5,356 nt of DNA from the NCBI GenBank assembly GCA_030747885.1, contig JASLJW010000125.1, positions 1-5,356 of the forward strand, in the 5' to 3' direction. Origin of the DNA: Candidatus Thalassarchaeaceae archaeon (GTDB lineage Archaea > Thermoplasmatota > Poseidoniia > Poseidoniales > Thalassarchaeaceae). Both the position numbers and the translations under genes were made by a program. Each line of letters begins with the position of its first letter. Position 1 is the first letter of the stretch. Below the pieces are notes generated by a model, which did no database searches, was not told where the DNA came from, and saw only the letters and a program-made list of their open reading frames with translations. Below, piece by piece: positions 1 to 5,356 of this stretch.

Positions 1-61
1 TTTCCGGCGTCTTGTATTCGATGTGCTGGTCTCCGACATAACCATCATTCTCCATCGTCAT
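1..61 (-). CDS. N-terminal fragment of an unidentified leftward gene (cut by window edge)
   Basis: On the minus strand an ATG at 61 opens a frame that runs without a stop to the left edge. It gives about 20 residues beginning MTMENDGYVGDQHIEYK; a second in-frame ATG at 55 is an alternative start. The polar, acidic sequence looks like the N-terminus of a soluble protein. It is too short to assign to a family, and I do not recognise it. It would be divergent from the glutaminyl cyclase operon, with only 38 bases between the two chosen start codons. No TATA-like box sits at the distance a leaderless transcript from 61 would need, and a 20-codon open frame can occur by chance. The call therefore rests mainly on layout and residue composition. 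Confidence 0.4.
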   Translation of the reverse strand, partial: MTMENDGYVGDQHIEYKTPE

Positions 62-68
62 GATGTCG

Positions 69-76
69 TATTTAAG
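69..76 (+). promoter_or_regulatory. Archaeal TATA-like box for the glutaminyl cyclase operon
   Basis: The sequence TATTTAAG is centred about 27 bases upstream of the ATG at 100. That is the usual archaeal distance from TATA box to transcription start, so the transcript would begin at or next to that ATG (leaderless). This favours ATG 100 over the in-frame GTG at 82, which would lie upstream of the predicted transcript start. The box also sits within 15 bases of the start codon of the divergent leftward frame. Confidence 0.5.
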
Positions 77-99
77 TCTCGGTGGAGCGTGGTTCGTAC

Positions 100-1086
100 A
101 TGGGCGCTCGGGACTCGATACGGCTAGCACTCCTCCTCCTATCCATAATTGGCCTCAGTCAGTCCTTGAACCCCCCGATGATTAGTTCATTCGATGAAGC
201 CGAATTCCGTGCTTCTAGTAGCGCGATTATTGCAGAAGAATTGGATTGGACATTAGTCGAAAGTGTTCCTAAAGATTCACTATCTTTCACTCAGGGTCTG
301 GAAATACATGATGGCCTTCTCTATGAATCTGGAGGCCTCTATGGCCATTCATCCCTTCGAATATTTTCATTAGGTTCCGGTACCCCATTAGAAACAGTGA
401 ACTTATCCTCTGATTTGTTTGGGGAGGGGTTGACAATTTATGACGATGAAATCATTGTTCTCACGTGGAAATCAGGTAGGGTCCTTAGGTATTCATTTGA
501 TCTTGTACAAGTCAATGAATCTGTGATTTTTGGTGAAGGTTGGGGGATTTGTTCGACGAATAATCAATTAGTAACTTCTGATGGCTCTTCTCGACTAACC
601 TTTAGGGATCCTGTAGATTTAGTTCAGGTTTCAAATATTGAAGTCACATTAAATGGGGAATCATTAGATCAAATCAACGAGCTAGAATGTCTTGGAGACA
701 AAATTTATGCTAATCGTTGGTACGATAATAGAATCTTTGAAATCGACATGAATACTGGAATTGTAAATTCTGTTCTAGATTTTACTTCCTTAGTAGATGA
801 CCAAGATTCTGATGCAAATGGGCATGTATTGAATGGAATAGCATTTGATCCTTCATCTGGTGATTTTTGGATTACTGGGAAAAATTGGACTGATTTCCAT
901 AGAGTATCAATTATTGATGAAAATCAAAATGTTTCGACATTTAATGGTCGTTTTCTGATTGCCTTCTTAGTTTCATCCACGTTGCTTCTTCCACTCTTTG
1001 GTTCTGTCTTCTTCAACATCAGGGAACCGAAGGGGATTCAAGCCGCGCCTGATGTGGGAAGGAATGGGGGAGCACCACATGGATGA
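100..1086 (+). CDS. Membrane-anchored glutaminyl-peptide cyclotransferase (plant/bacterial-type glutamine cyclotransferase family)
   Basis: Predicted to convert N-terminal glutamine of peptides or proteins to pyroglutamate, releasing ammonia, outside the cell membrane. The 328-residue protein has a hydrophobic N-terminal signal or anchor (about 8-22), a five-bladed-propeller-type domain (about 48-275) and a C-terminal membrane helix (about 285-305) with a short tail. Family motifs appear in order: FTQGL (63-67), LYESGGLYG (74-82), FGEGL (107-111), TWK (122-124), GEGWG (145-149), SDGSSRL (160-166), NELE (193-196), YANRW (203-207), NGIA (245-248) and GKNW (260-263). The residues I recall as invariant in the papaya-type enzyme all have counterparts: F63, Q65, F107, E109, W123, W148, N193, W207 and K261. 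Activity is therefore likely. ATG 100 is preferred over GTG 82 because of the TATA-like box at 69-76. The C-terminal anchor is unusual for this normally secreted or periplasmic family. The gene is first of three, and its end overlaps the next start by 8 bases. Confidence 0.9.
   Translation: MGARDSIRLALLLLSIIGLSQSLNPPMISSFDEAEFRASSSAIIAEELDWTLVESVPKDSLSFTQGLEIHDGLLYESGGLYGHSSLRIFSLGSGTPLETVNLSSDLFGEGLTIYDDEIIVLTWKSGRVLRYSFDLVQVNESVIFGEGWGICSTNNQLVTSDGSSRLTFRDPVDLVQVSNIEVTLNGESLDQINELECLGDKIYANRWYDNRIFEIDMNTGIVNSVLDFTSLVDDQDSDANGHVLNGIAFDPSSGDFWITGKNWTDFHRVSIIDENQNVSTFNGRFLIAFLVSSTLLLPLFGSVFFNIREPKGIQAAPDVGRNGGAPHG
1066..1072 (+). promoter_or_regulatory. Shine-Dalgarno sequence for the membrane protein gene at 1079
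   Basis: GGGGGAG lies inside the end of the upstream gene, six bases before the ATG at 1079. This is standard spacing and decides the start over ATG 998 and ATG 1064 in the same frame. It implies translation coupled to the cyclotransferase gene, whose stop codon lies just after this ATG. Confidence 0.65.
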
Positions 1087-1936
1087 AGATGACGAGATCA
1101 TTGAGGTCCGCGTGGTTGACGAATTTGACGATCTGGAAGCAGAGTTAGATGGGGCTTCTGATGAGGTTCGCGTTGATTCTTCAGATATCCGAGAGGAAGC
1201 TACTGAAATTGCAATTCGTGCAATTCATGATGGCTTAGAATTCAGTGGTGGCCTCCCTACAGTCCGAAGGATTGCAATTGTTTTGATTATTGCAGGAAGC
1301 CTACTTGGCCTATGGTTTGGCGTATTGTCAATAGCAGCGGATCCATCAGATATATTGGGAGACACCTCTCAATCAATCGATGCGGATCAAACGATTTCTG
1401 GTTTGATTGTAACTGAGATATTGGATAATGAAACAGGCGGAGAAACTCCCGAAGGGGTGGAAGTAAGATTGTTGGATGAATCTGGAGGGCTAATAGATAG
1501 GGCATTTACGGATCAAGATGGCCGTTTCCAATTTTCTGATCAACCTGTTGAGGTTCGAATAATTGAGGTTCAATCTGATGGTAATATTACCGAACGTAGA
1601 ATATTGGTTCCAGGAGAAGTTTCTCAGTTAACAATCACCATCAGATCAGGTTCTGGAATCAATGAAGTAGACCTTCGTTTAGATAGTAATTTGGAGGATA
1701 GTGTCGCTCTTGGAACTGTAATTGCGTTCTTCACTGTGTTTTCCGCTTCATTGGGTTTTGGTGGAGCTATGGAAACCCTCAGAGGGAACTCATACAGAAG
1801 AGCACAATGGCTAGCAGGTCTTGCGTTATTCAGCAGAGGCGGAGTATTTATTGGTCCTGGATTAATTCTTGGAGGGATGGCCCTAAATCGTCTTGCTAAG
1901 CAGCAATTCTCGGATCAATCGGAACCCGAGGAGTGA
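1079..1936 (+). CDS. Three-helix membrane protein with a carboxypeptidase-regulatory-like extracellular domain; function unknown
   Basis: I do not recognise a named family over the whole length. The 285-residue product has a strongly acidic N-terminal segment (1-60, many D and E), a membrane helix (about 65-87), and an outer domain of about 105-190. That domain reads as a beta-sandwich of the carboxypeptidase-regulatory or CNA-B type: GLIVTEIL, then VEVRLLDESGG, then FTDQDGRFQF (143-152), the usual 'TDxxGxF' strand signature. Two further helices follow (about 208-232 and 243-270), then an acidic tail. With three helices the N-terminus and C-terminus lie on opposite faces; if the beta domain is external, the acidic N-terminus is cytoplasmic. 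ATG 1079 is chosen for its Shine-Dalgarno GGGGGAG. The longer frame from 998 would overlap the cyclotransferase by 89 bases with an implausible N-terminus. The gene sits between a cyclotransferase and dTMP kinase, in probable translational coupling. A cell-envelope role is an inference from the topology only. Confidence 0.8.
   Translation: MDEDDEIIEVRVVDEFDDLEAELDGASDEVRVDSSDIREEATEIAIRAIHDGLEFSGGLPTVRRIAIVLIIAGSLLGLWFGVLSIAADPSDILGDTSQSIDADQTISGLIVTEILDNETGGETPEGVEVRLLDESGGLIDRAFTDQDGRFQFSDQPVEVRIIEVQSDGNITERRILVPGEVSQLTITIRSGSGINEVDLRLDSNLEDSVALGTVIAFFTVFSASLGFGGAMETLRGNSYRRAQWLAGLALFSRGGVFIGPGLILGGMALNRLAKQQFSDQSEPEE
1928..1933 (+). promoter_or_regulatory. Shine-Dalgarno sequence for the dTMP kinase gene
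   Basis: GAGGAG forms the last two sense codons of the upstream membrane protein gene and lies six bases before ATG 1940. It fits ribosome re-initiation within one operon transcript and supports that ATG. Confidence 0.6.
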
Positions 1937-1939
1937 GTC

Positions 1940-3292
1940 ATGTACCTCATTACTCTTGAAGGAGGAGACGGCTCTGGAAAAGGTACTGCGACTAAGATGG
2001 TTGAAGAGATTCTACGTAAGGAAGCATCCTTTACTTCTGTAGATGTTACTGCGGAGCCTAGAAGAAACCATCCACTAGGAAGATTGGCTGTTGAATCAGT
2101 TCGCACTGGAGAAGCAGGGCCATTACAAGAAGCCGGATTTTTTGCTGCGGATAGATTGGACCATTCCCACATGTGGATTCGTCCAAGATTGGCAATGGGG
2201 TCAGTTGTTATTTCAGAGAGGAATGTCCATTCATCTTTGGTTTACCAGGGGATTGTTGGCGATCTTGGTTTGGAACAAGTCGCTAGACTAAATTCTGGAG
2301 CGATGATTCCTGATTTGACCATTTGGTTGGATTGTGATCCTGAGGTTGCTCTCAAGAGAATCAATCAAGGGACTCTAAGAATGGAGACAATGGATAAAAC
2401 AGAATATTTTGAGACTGATGTGTTTCAAAATAGAATCCGAACAGGATTTCATAGGCTCCTTGGTGGTGAAATCGCCATGCCTGATCCTTTCAATCAGGGA
2501 ACTGTTGTTGGCCCAATCATGAATCACGGAACTGAGGGTGAATTAAAGACATCAATTCGAAATGTTTTACGTCAATTTCTCAGCACTCGTCCAAGTCCAG
2601 TTAATGTGAGTATGCAAGAGGTAGAACTGAACCTGATTGGGAGAGCCATGAATGCAAATGATGGCCAACAAACGTTAGATGTTGGAGCATCTCCTAAACG
2701 AGATCACGAAGATTGGCTGCAAGGAGAAGCACCCTGGAGAATTCTTTCTAATGCTTCAAAGATTTATTCTGAAGCTTGGAGTTCAACTGATTCAAAACTT
2801 GCTTCAACGGTGCCGAAGGGCGCAATGTCTGAGTCGGTATTTTCCATTGTAGGGACTCTTAGCATGGTTTCGTCAGTTGATGTAAGAAAACTTCGTTCGA
2901 CTTTGGGTCCAGTTCGCACGGTCAGCCACCGGCATACTCAACGCATGATTCAATTTCTTGATGGCCAACAGGGGTGGATTCGAAGACACAGGACAATAAT
3001 GGGCAGGGAGGCTCCTAGATCCGAGTTACGTGCAGACTGGCAGGCCTTTGGAAGGCTTGCGTTGTTACTTGCCCCTCTTCGACCTAAATTACAAGAATGG
3101 TATCGCCGTTCAGGCTCCGCACCGAGGTGGAAGGATTCCCTCTCTCAGATTCTCAAAGAAGGAGGAGAGTCAGTAATTTCAGATGCAAAATTGTGTATTG
3201 AGAGATTCAATGTCATTGGATCTGGACTTAGTAACCGTAGCAATTCACCGACGAATCTAGATGAGTTCCGTCGTTGGTTTAGGGGAGATTAA
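1940..3292 (+). CDS. tmk: dTMP (thymidylate) kinase with a long unrecognised C-terminal domain
   Basis: Phosphorylates dTMP to dTDP with ATP in the cytoplasm, for dTTP supply. Residues 1-215 match the thymidylate kinase family: P-loop GGDGSGKGT (8-16), the TAEPRRNHPLG segment (37-47) in place of the usual 'TREPGGTPLG', FFAADRLDH (67-75), the DRY-like motif VISERNVHSSLVYQG (90-104), PDLTIWLD (124-131) and a LID-like stretch around 144-170. Deviations: the P-loop reads GKGT, as in adenylate kinase, instead of GK(S/T)T, and the DR(Y/H) motif is ERN. Family members are normally about 200-230 residues; this one is 450. Residues 216-450 form an extra, probably helical domain rich in R and W, with no motif I recognise (for example SHRHTQRMIQFLDG, 329-342, and WIRRHRTIMGRE, 346-357). 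The start is ATG 1940, three bases after the upstream stop, with GAGGAG six bases before it. It is last in the operon; its TAA abuts the stop of the opposing gene. Confidence 0.88.
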   Translation: MYLITLEGGDGSGKGTATKMVEEILRKEASFTSVDVTAEPRRNHPLGRLAVESVRTGEAGPLQEAGFFAADRLDHSHMWIRPRLAMGSVVISERNVHSSLVYQGIVGDLGLEQVARLNSGAMIPDLTIWLDCDPEVALKRINQGTLRMETMDKTEYFETDVFQNRIRTGFHRLLGGEIAMPDPFNQGTVVGPIMNHGTEGELKTSIRNVLRQFLSTRPSPVNVSMQEVELNLIGRAMNANDGQQTLDVGASPKRDHEDWLQGEAPWRILSNASKIYSEAWSSTDSKLASTVPKGAMSESVFSIVGTLSMVSSVDVRKLRSTLGPVRTVSHRHTQRMIQFLDGQQGWIRRHRTIMGREAPRSELRADWQAFGRLALLLAPLRPKLQEWYRRSGSAPRWKDSLSQILKEGGESVISDAKLCIERFNVIGSGLSNRSNSPTNLDEFRRWFRGD

Positions 3293-4201
3293 CTACTCTT
3301 CTTCCATCATTTGGAAACGTGCCCCACCAGGTAGGGCGACTTGTCCAGAATTATCGAAATCTTTCGGTCGGGCACATAGGCTAGCCACGAAAACAATTCC
3401 GAGAAGTAGACCGAATCCTAATCCTGTGATTAATCTTAACATATTGTTCGATTCGTAATCTGTGAGTAATTGAGTAAACCCATCAATTGCCATTGGCAAT
3501 ATGAAAATCGCAGCAATTCCAAGACTAGCAACTCCCCGTTGATTCCTCGTGTATACTCCTACTAACCATTCATCAGGAATTACTGATAGAAATGTGTCTC
3601 TTAAAGTCCATCGATTCAATCCAAATCGTCCAAAAATCGCTGCACCTATAGCTGCTCCAGCAAAGATTCCAACATCTCTAACACAGAATGCTAATTGATT
3701 CCCGTTTATTTCCCATGATCTGTGATGTTTTTGATGACAGTTCAGATCTCCAAAACCATATGTAAATGCCCAGATAGGATTCAATTCTGACCAAACGAAA
3801 GACCCACCATGAGCGGACTGATTATGCCCCAATTTACCATCATCTGACCAATTTTGGTTCCCCCATCCTGTTGTCCCATTTTCTGTCATGTAGTCTAATG
3901 CGTTAGCTCGGCCAGATAATTCGGGAACAGAATCAGTTGGCATTGCGATAGGAGCCAAGAAAACTAGGAACAAATAACCACCAAAAATTCCTGCGATTAT
4001 TTTCGCCATCTTTTTTTCCCTTGAACGATCATATCTTCCATTGCGATGGATGCGTCCACCCTTACTGCGACTCTTAGTGTTCTTCGATTTTCCATTACGT
4101 GCTACACAGATAACCACTGCAAGAGAACCGGCAATGAGTAATGTTGGTGTTTCATCAATTTGAACATTGGTTAGTGCCTCATGATTACAAAGAAAACACA
4201 T
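3293..4201 (-). CDS. DUF2085-type multi-pass membrane protein with an N-terminal CxxC extension
   Basis: No biochemical function is known to me for DUF2085 proteins. The 302-residue product carries the family hallmarks: LNCHQKHHRSWEINGNQLAFCVRDVGIFAG (153-182), corresponding to the typical 'CHQ..ER...G....CxRxxGIYxG', and IDGFTQLL...ESNNMLRLITGLGFG (239-264). Membrane helices are likely at about 19-34, 67-84, 174-192, 225-244 and 255-276. C155, H156 and C173 could bind a metal; this is an inference. Ahead of the family domain is an extension: MCFLCNHE (a CxxC), a membrane helix, then a very basic linker (35-64). Start choice: ATG 4201 lies about 30 bases downstream of a TATA-like box on the minus strand. 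The longer start at 4225 would lie upstream of the predicted transcript start. An internal ATG at 4009 with GGGA before it is an alternative that would drop the extension. The gene stands alone, convergent with the dTMP kinase gene and divergent from the Smr gene. Confidence 0.82.
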   Translation of the reverse strand: MCFLCNHEALTNVQIDETPTLLIAGSLAVVICVARNGKSKNTKSRSKGGRIHRNGRYDRSREKKMAKIIAGIFGGYLFLVFLAPIAMPTDSVPELSGRANALDYMTENGTTGWGNQNWSDDGKLGHNQSAHGGSFVWSELNPIWAFTYGFGDLNCHQKHHRSWEINGNQLAFCVRDVGIFAGAAIGAAIFGRFGLNRWTLRDTFLSVIPDEWLVGVYTRNQRGVASLGIAAIFILPMAIDGFTQLLTDYESNNMLRLITGLGFGLLLGIVFVASLCARPKDFDNSGQVALPGGARFQMMEEE

Positions 4202-4227
4202 GATGCGACCAATAATGCTTAGCAAAT

Positions 4228-4237
4228 CAATTTATGC
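4228..4237 (-). promoter_or_regulatory. TATA-like box for the DUF2085 gene
   Basis: Read on the minus strand, the sequence is GCATAAATTG, preceded by the purine-rich CGAAAT expected of a TFB recognition element. It is centred about 31 bases before ATG 4201, predicting a transcript with a leader of roughly 0-7 bases. This supports 4201 as the start. Confidence 0.5.
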
Positions 4238-4329
4238 ATTTCGTGAATTAGGGGTATATCATGGATGCACTTTCAATATCTATGATTTGAGACTTCGACA
4301 GTCAGTTGTCCGAATACATCATACGGGGG

Positions 4330-4348
4330 CCTCTGGAGTTCAGGGGGA
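4330..4348 (+). promoter_or_regulatory. Shine-Dalgarno GGGGGA of the Smr gene, partly inside a small hairpin
   Basis: GGGGGA at 4343-4348 lies four bases before ATG 4353 and supports that start. CCTCTG (4330-4335) can pair with CAGGGG (4341-4346) across a five-base loop, with one G-U pair, so four G bases of the ribosome site would be masked in the RNA. The stem is only six base pairs; any regulatory role is an inference. Confidence 0.4.
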
Positions 4349-4352
4349 AAGT

Positions 4353-5129
4353 ATGGGTCTCAGCTATCGAGAGATGTTTTCTCTTTCTTTGTTCATTGGT
4401 TGTATTTTTGCAACAATGGGATTATTCTTGGCTATTTTTGCAGGGGGGGTGGATCAAGTTGACCTTGTTGCATCCGGAAGAGTAGGTGCAATAGTCGGGG
4501 CAACTGCAGCAACTGTAATTTTCACCTATGGAGCAGTTTCGCGACTTTTAGGTAAAGAAAAACAGCAACCTGTAGATAGGCAAGATCGCTTAGAAGCCCT
4601 TCGTTCAATTCTTCATTTGATCGAAATCCAAGCTGTAACGGACAACATTCCTTGGTCAGTAGGCAAGCATGTGACTAATTCTGCTGGAACCCCTACAATT
4701 GATCTCCATGACATAGATATCCGAGGTGCTGATGCAATAGTCAATGAATTACTTCGGCATAGAGATGATTTGGGCAGAATTCGCTTAATTATTGGTTCAG
4801 GCCGTGGTTCTGAAAGTGGGGGAGTAGACCGAACAGTAGCTGAACATGTATCCTCTAGGTTGCGCCGTTCTTCCTCTAGTCATCGTTGGCAGTATATCGA
4901 AAAGAAGTCAAATATCATGCTTAGGCCAATGGGACGACCCCCTAGTAGAGGTGAATGGATTCGTAGATTCGCAATAGGAGTCATTCCAATTGCAGGTTCT
5001 CTGGCGTTGGCCTTTCGTGATTTAGCAGGTTCTGCACCCGGTGCAGGGGATACGGGTTTTGTTTTCGGGTTAATGATTGGGCTACTAGTCACATCAATGA
5101 TGGCCTCTCACCGTGATCGTACAGGTTGA
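4353..5129 (+). CDS. Smr-domain protein embedded between two pairs of membrane helices
   Basis: The 258-residue product has two N-terminal membrane helices (about 8-31 and 43-66) and a cytoplasm-facing middle section. Within this lies an Smr-like domain (about 114-192), followed by two C-terminal helices (about 203-224 and 232-250). The Smr assignment rests on TIDLHDIDIRGADAIVNELL (115-134), matching 'LDLHGxxxxEAxxxLxxxL', and on RIRLIIGSGRGSESGGV (142-158), matching the MutS2-type 'TGKGxHSxGGV' loop. A final strand, NIMLRP (187-192), completes it. D117 and H119 of the DLH motif are kept; the Gly after His is Asp here. Known Smr domains bind or nick DNA or RNA, but are usually soluble or fused to MutS2; activity here is unproven. 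ATG 4353 is chosen for its GGGGGA site and because the first helix begins soon after. The 51 extra codons back to 4200 would run into the opposing gene's start. The next gene follows after 21 bases in the same direction, so the two may share a transcript. Confidence 0.72.
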   Translation: MGLSYREMFSLSLFIGCIFATMGLFLAIFAGGVDQVDLVASGRVGAIVGATAATVIFTYGAVSRLLGKEKQQPVDRQDRLEALRSILHLIEIQAVTDNIPWSVGKHVTNSAGTPTIDLHDIDIRGADAIVNELLRHRDDLGRIRLIIGSGRGSESGGVDRTVAEHVSSRLRRSSSSHRWQYIEKKSNIMLRPMGRPPSRGEWIRRFAIGVIPIAGSLALAFRDLAGSAPGAGDTGFVFGLMIGLLVTSMMASHRDRTG

Positions 5130-5150
5130 ATTTTCTCTCGACGGGTTGAT

Positions 5151-5356
5151 GTGCATCCAGTTATAGCCGACTTCGTGGTTTCAGTCAGGGTTGAGGTTGA
5201 ACGGCTATCTCACAAGGATATTCGTCAGAGACGTCGTGCGATTCGGCACTTGTTTGAATTGAATGACCCCTTTGCATTGTCTGGATTTTTACCATTTCTA
5301 GAATCTGATGAACAGTGGTTTGTAGATCAATCGATTGAGGCAGTTAGGAGATGGGA
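5151..5356 (+). CDS. N-terminal part of a HEAT-repeat-like protein (cut by window edge)
   Basis: A GTG at 5151 opens a frame of 68 codons that reaches the right edge without a stop; there is no in-frame ATG between the preceding stop and this codon. The stretch IRQRRRAIRHLFELNDPFALSGFLPFLESDEQWFVDQSIEAVRRW (residues 24-68, given here as AIRHLFELNDP and FLPFLESDEQWF then SIEAVRRW) has the pattern of a HEAT or PBS-lyase-type repeat. In that pattern, helix A carries a 'RRxAIxxLxxLxDPxAL' signature, and helix B follows an acidic turn with W and V positions. Such proteins are usually protein-binding scaffolds; no specific role can be given from one repeat. It lies 21 bases after the Smr gene in the same direction, probably in the same transcript. 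The Shine-Dalgarno match (GGGTTGAT) is weak, so the exact start is uncertain; a GTG at 5175 is an alternative. Confidence 0.6.
   Translation, partial: MHPVIADFVVSVRVEVERLSHKDIRQRRRAIRHLFELNDPFALSGFLPFLESDEQWFVDQSIEAVRRW

Larger units (their letters stand above)
4202..4352. other. Divergent intergenic region between the DUF2085 and Smr genes
   Basis: These 151 bases separate the two chosen start codons. The region holds the leftward TATA-like box at 4228-4237. A weaker rightward candidate, GTATAT at 4254-4259, would start a transcript near 4283 and leave a leader of about 70 bases for the Smr gene. A rightward frame stays open through the whole region from ATG 4200, but its translation has no family character and no supporting ribosome site. 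I treat it as non-coding. Near its right end is a small hairpin around the Smr gene's ribosome binding site. Confidence 0.5.

Noticed and set aside
998..1078. Longer N-terminus of the second operon gene, from ATG 998
   Set aside because: It would overlap the cyclotransferase coding frame by 89 bases, and its 27 extra residues look like shadow translation of the upstream gene. GGGGGAG at 1066-1072 points clearly to ATG 1079.
1287..1505. Minus-strand open frames inside the operon (also 1915-2172) and inside the Smr gene (4880-5092), and plus-strand frames at 2091-2291 and 3261-3458
   Set aside because: All lie within well-supported genes in other frames, have low-complexity or improbable residue content and lack start signals.
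2924..3010. Possible flavin-dependent thymidylate synthase (ThyX) signature in the dTMP kinase tail, because it contains 'RRHRT'
   Set aside because: A ThyX fusion would make biochemical sense. However, the RHRxxSxNExSxR signature is not completed, and the preceding and following ThyX segments could not be aligned by eye.
4200..4352. Longer N-terminus of the Smr-domain gene, from ATG 4200
   Set aside because: The added 51 residues lack family character, cross the divergent promoter and overlap the start of the opposing gene. ATG 4353 has a good ribosome site and leads straight into a membrane helix.
4300..4352. Possible tRNA or small structured RNA in the GC-rich stretch before the Smr gene
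   Set aside because: There is no cloverleaf, no TTCNANNC arm and no acceptor pairing; only the single six-base-pair hairpin is seen.
1..5356. CRISPR array, insertion sequence, inverted-repeat element or defence system
   Set aside because: No repeated spacer-sized units, transposase motifs or terminal repeats were seen on reading through. The genes are nucleotide metabolism and membrane proteins in ordinary operon spacing.

Overview
The window looks like a fragment of a marine euryarchaeal genome, most likely Marine Group II (Candidatus Poseidoniales) or a close relative. This is an inference from style, not from a marker gene. The signs are archaeal TATA-like boxes placed so that transcripts would start at or close to the start codon, tight gene packing, moderate to low GC, acidic proteins, and a thymidylate kinase with a long lineage-specific tail. 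No rRNA, tRNA, CRISPR array, insertion sequence or phage gene is visible.

Layout, left to right. The first 61 bases read as the start of a leftward gene cut by the window edge. Diverging from it is a rightward three-gene operon. It holds (i) a membrane-anchored plant/bacterial-type glutaminyl-peptide cyclotransferase (100-1086), (ii) an unrecognised three-helix membrane protein with a beta-sandwich, carboxypeptidase-regulatory-like outer domain (1079-1936), and (iii) dTMP kinase carrying an unrecognised C-terminal half (1940-3292). The genes overlap by 8 bases or are separated by 3, and each downstream start has its own Shine-Dalgarno sequence.

The operon meets, stop codon to stop codon with no spacer, a leftward gene for a DUF2085 multi-pass membrane protein with an N-terminal CxxC-containing extension (3293-4201). 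Across a divergent intergenic region of about 150 bases lies a rightward gene for a membrane protein with an Smr domain between two pairs of membrane helices (4353-5129). It is followed after 21 bases by the start of a HEAT-repeat-like protein cut by the right edge (5151-5356).

Taken together this is mostly ordinary chromosomal content: one core nucleotide-metabolism gene among envelope and membrane proteins. No defence, mobile or biosynthetic system is evident. The most distinctive items are the dTMP kinase fusion with its adenylate-kinase-style P-loop, and the Smr domain built into a four-helix membrane protein. Several start codons were set downstream of the longest possible ORF, using TATA and Shine-Dalgarno positions; those choices are explained in the entries.
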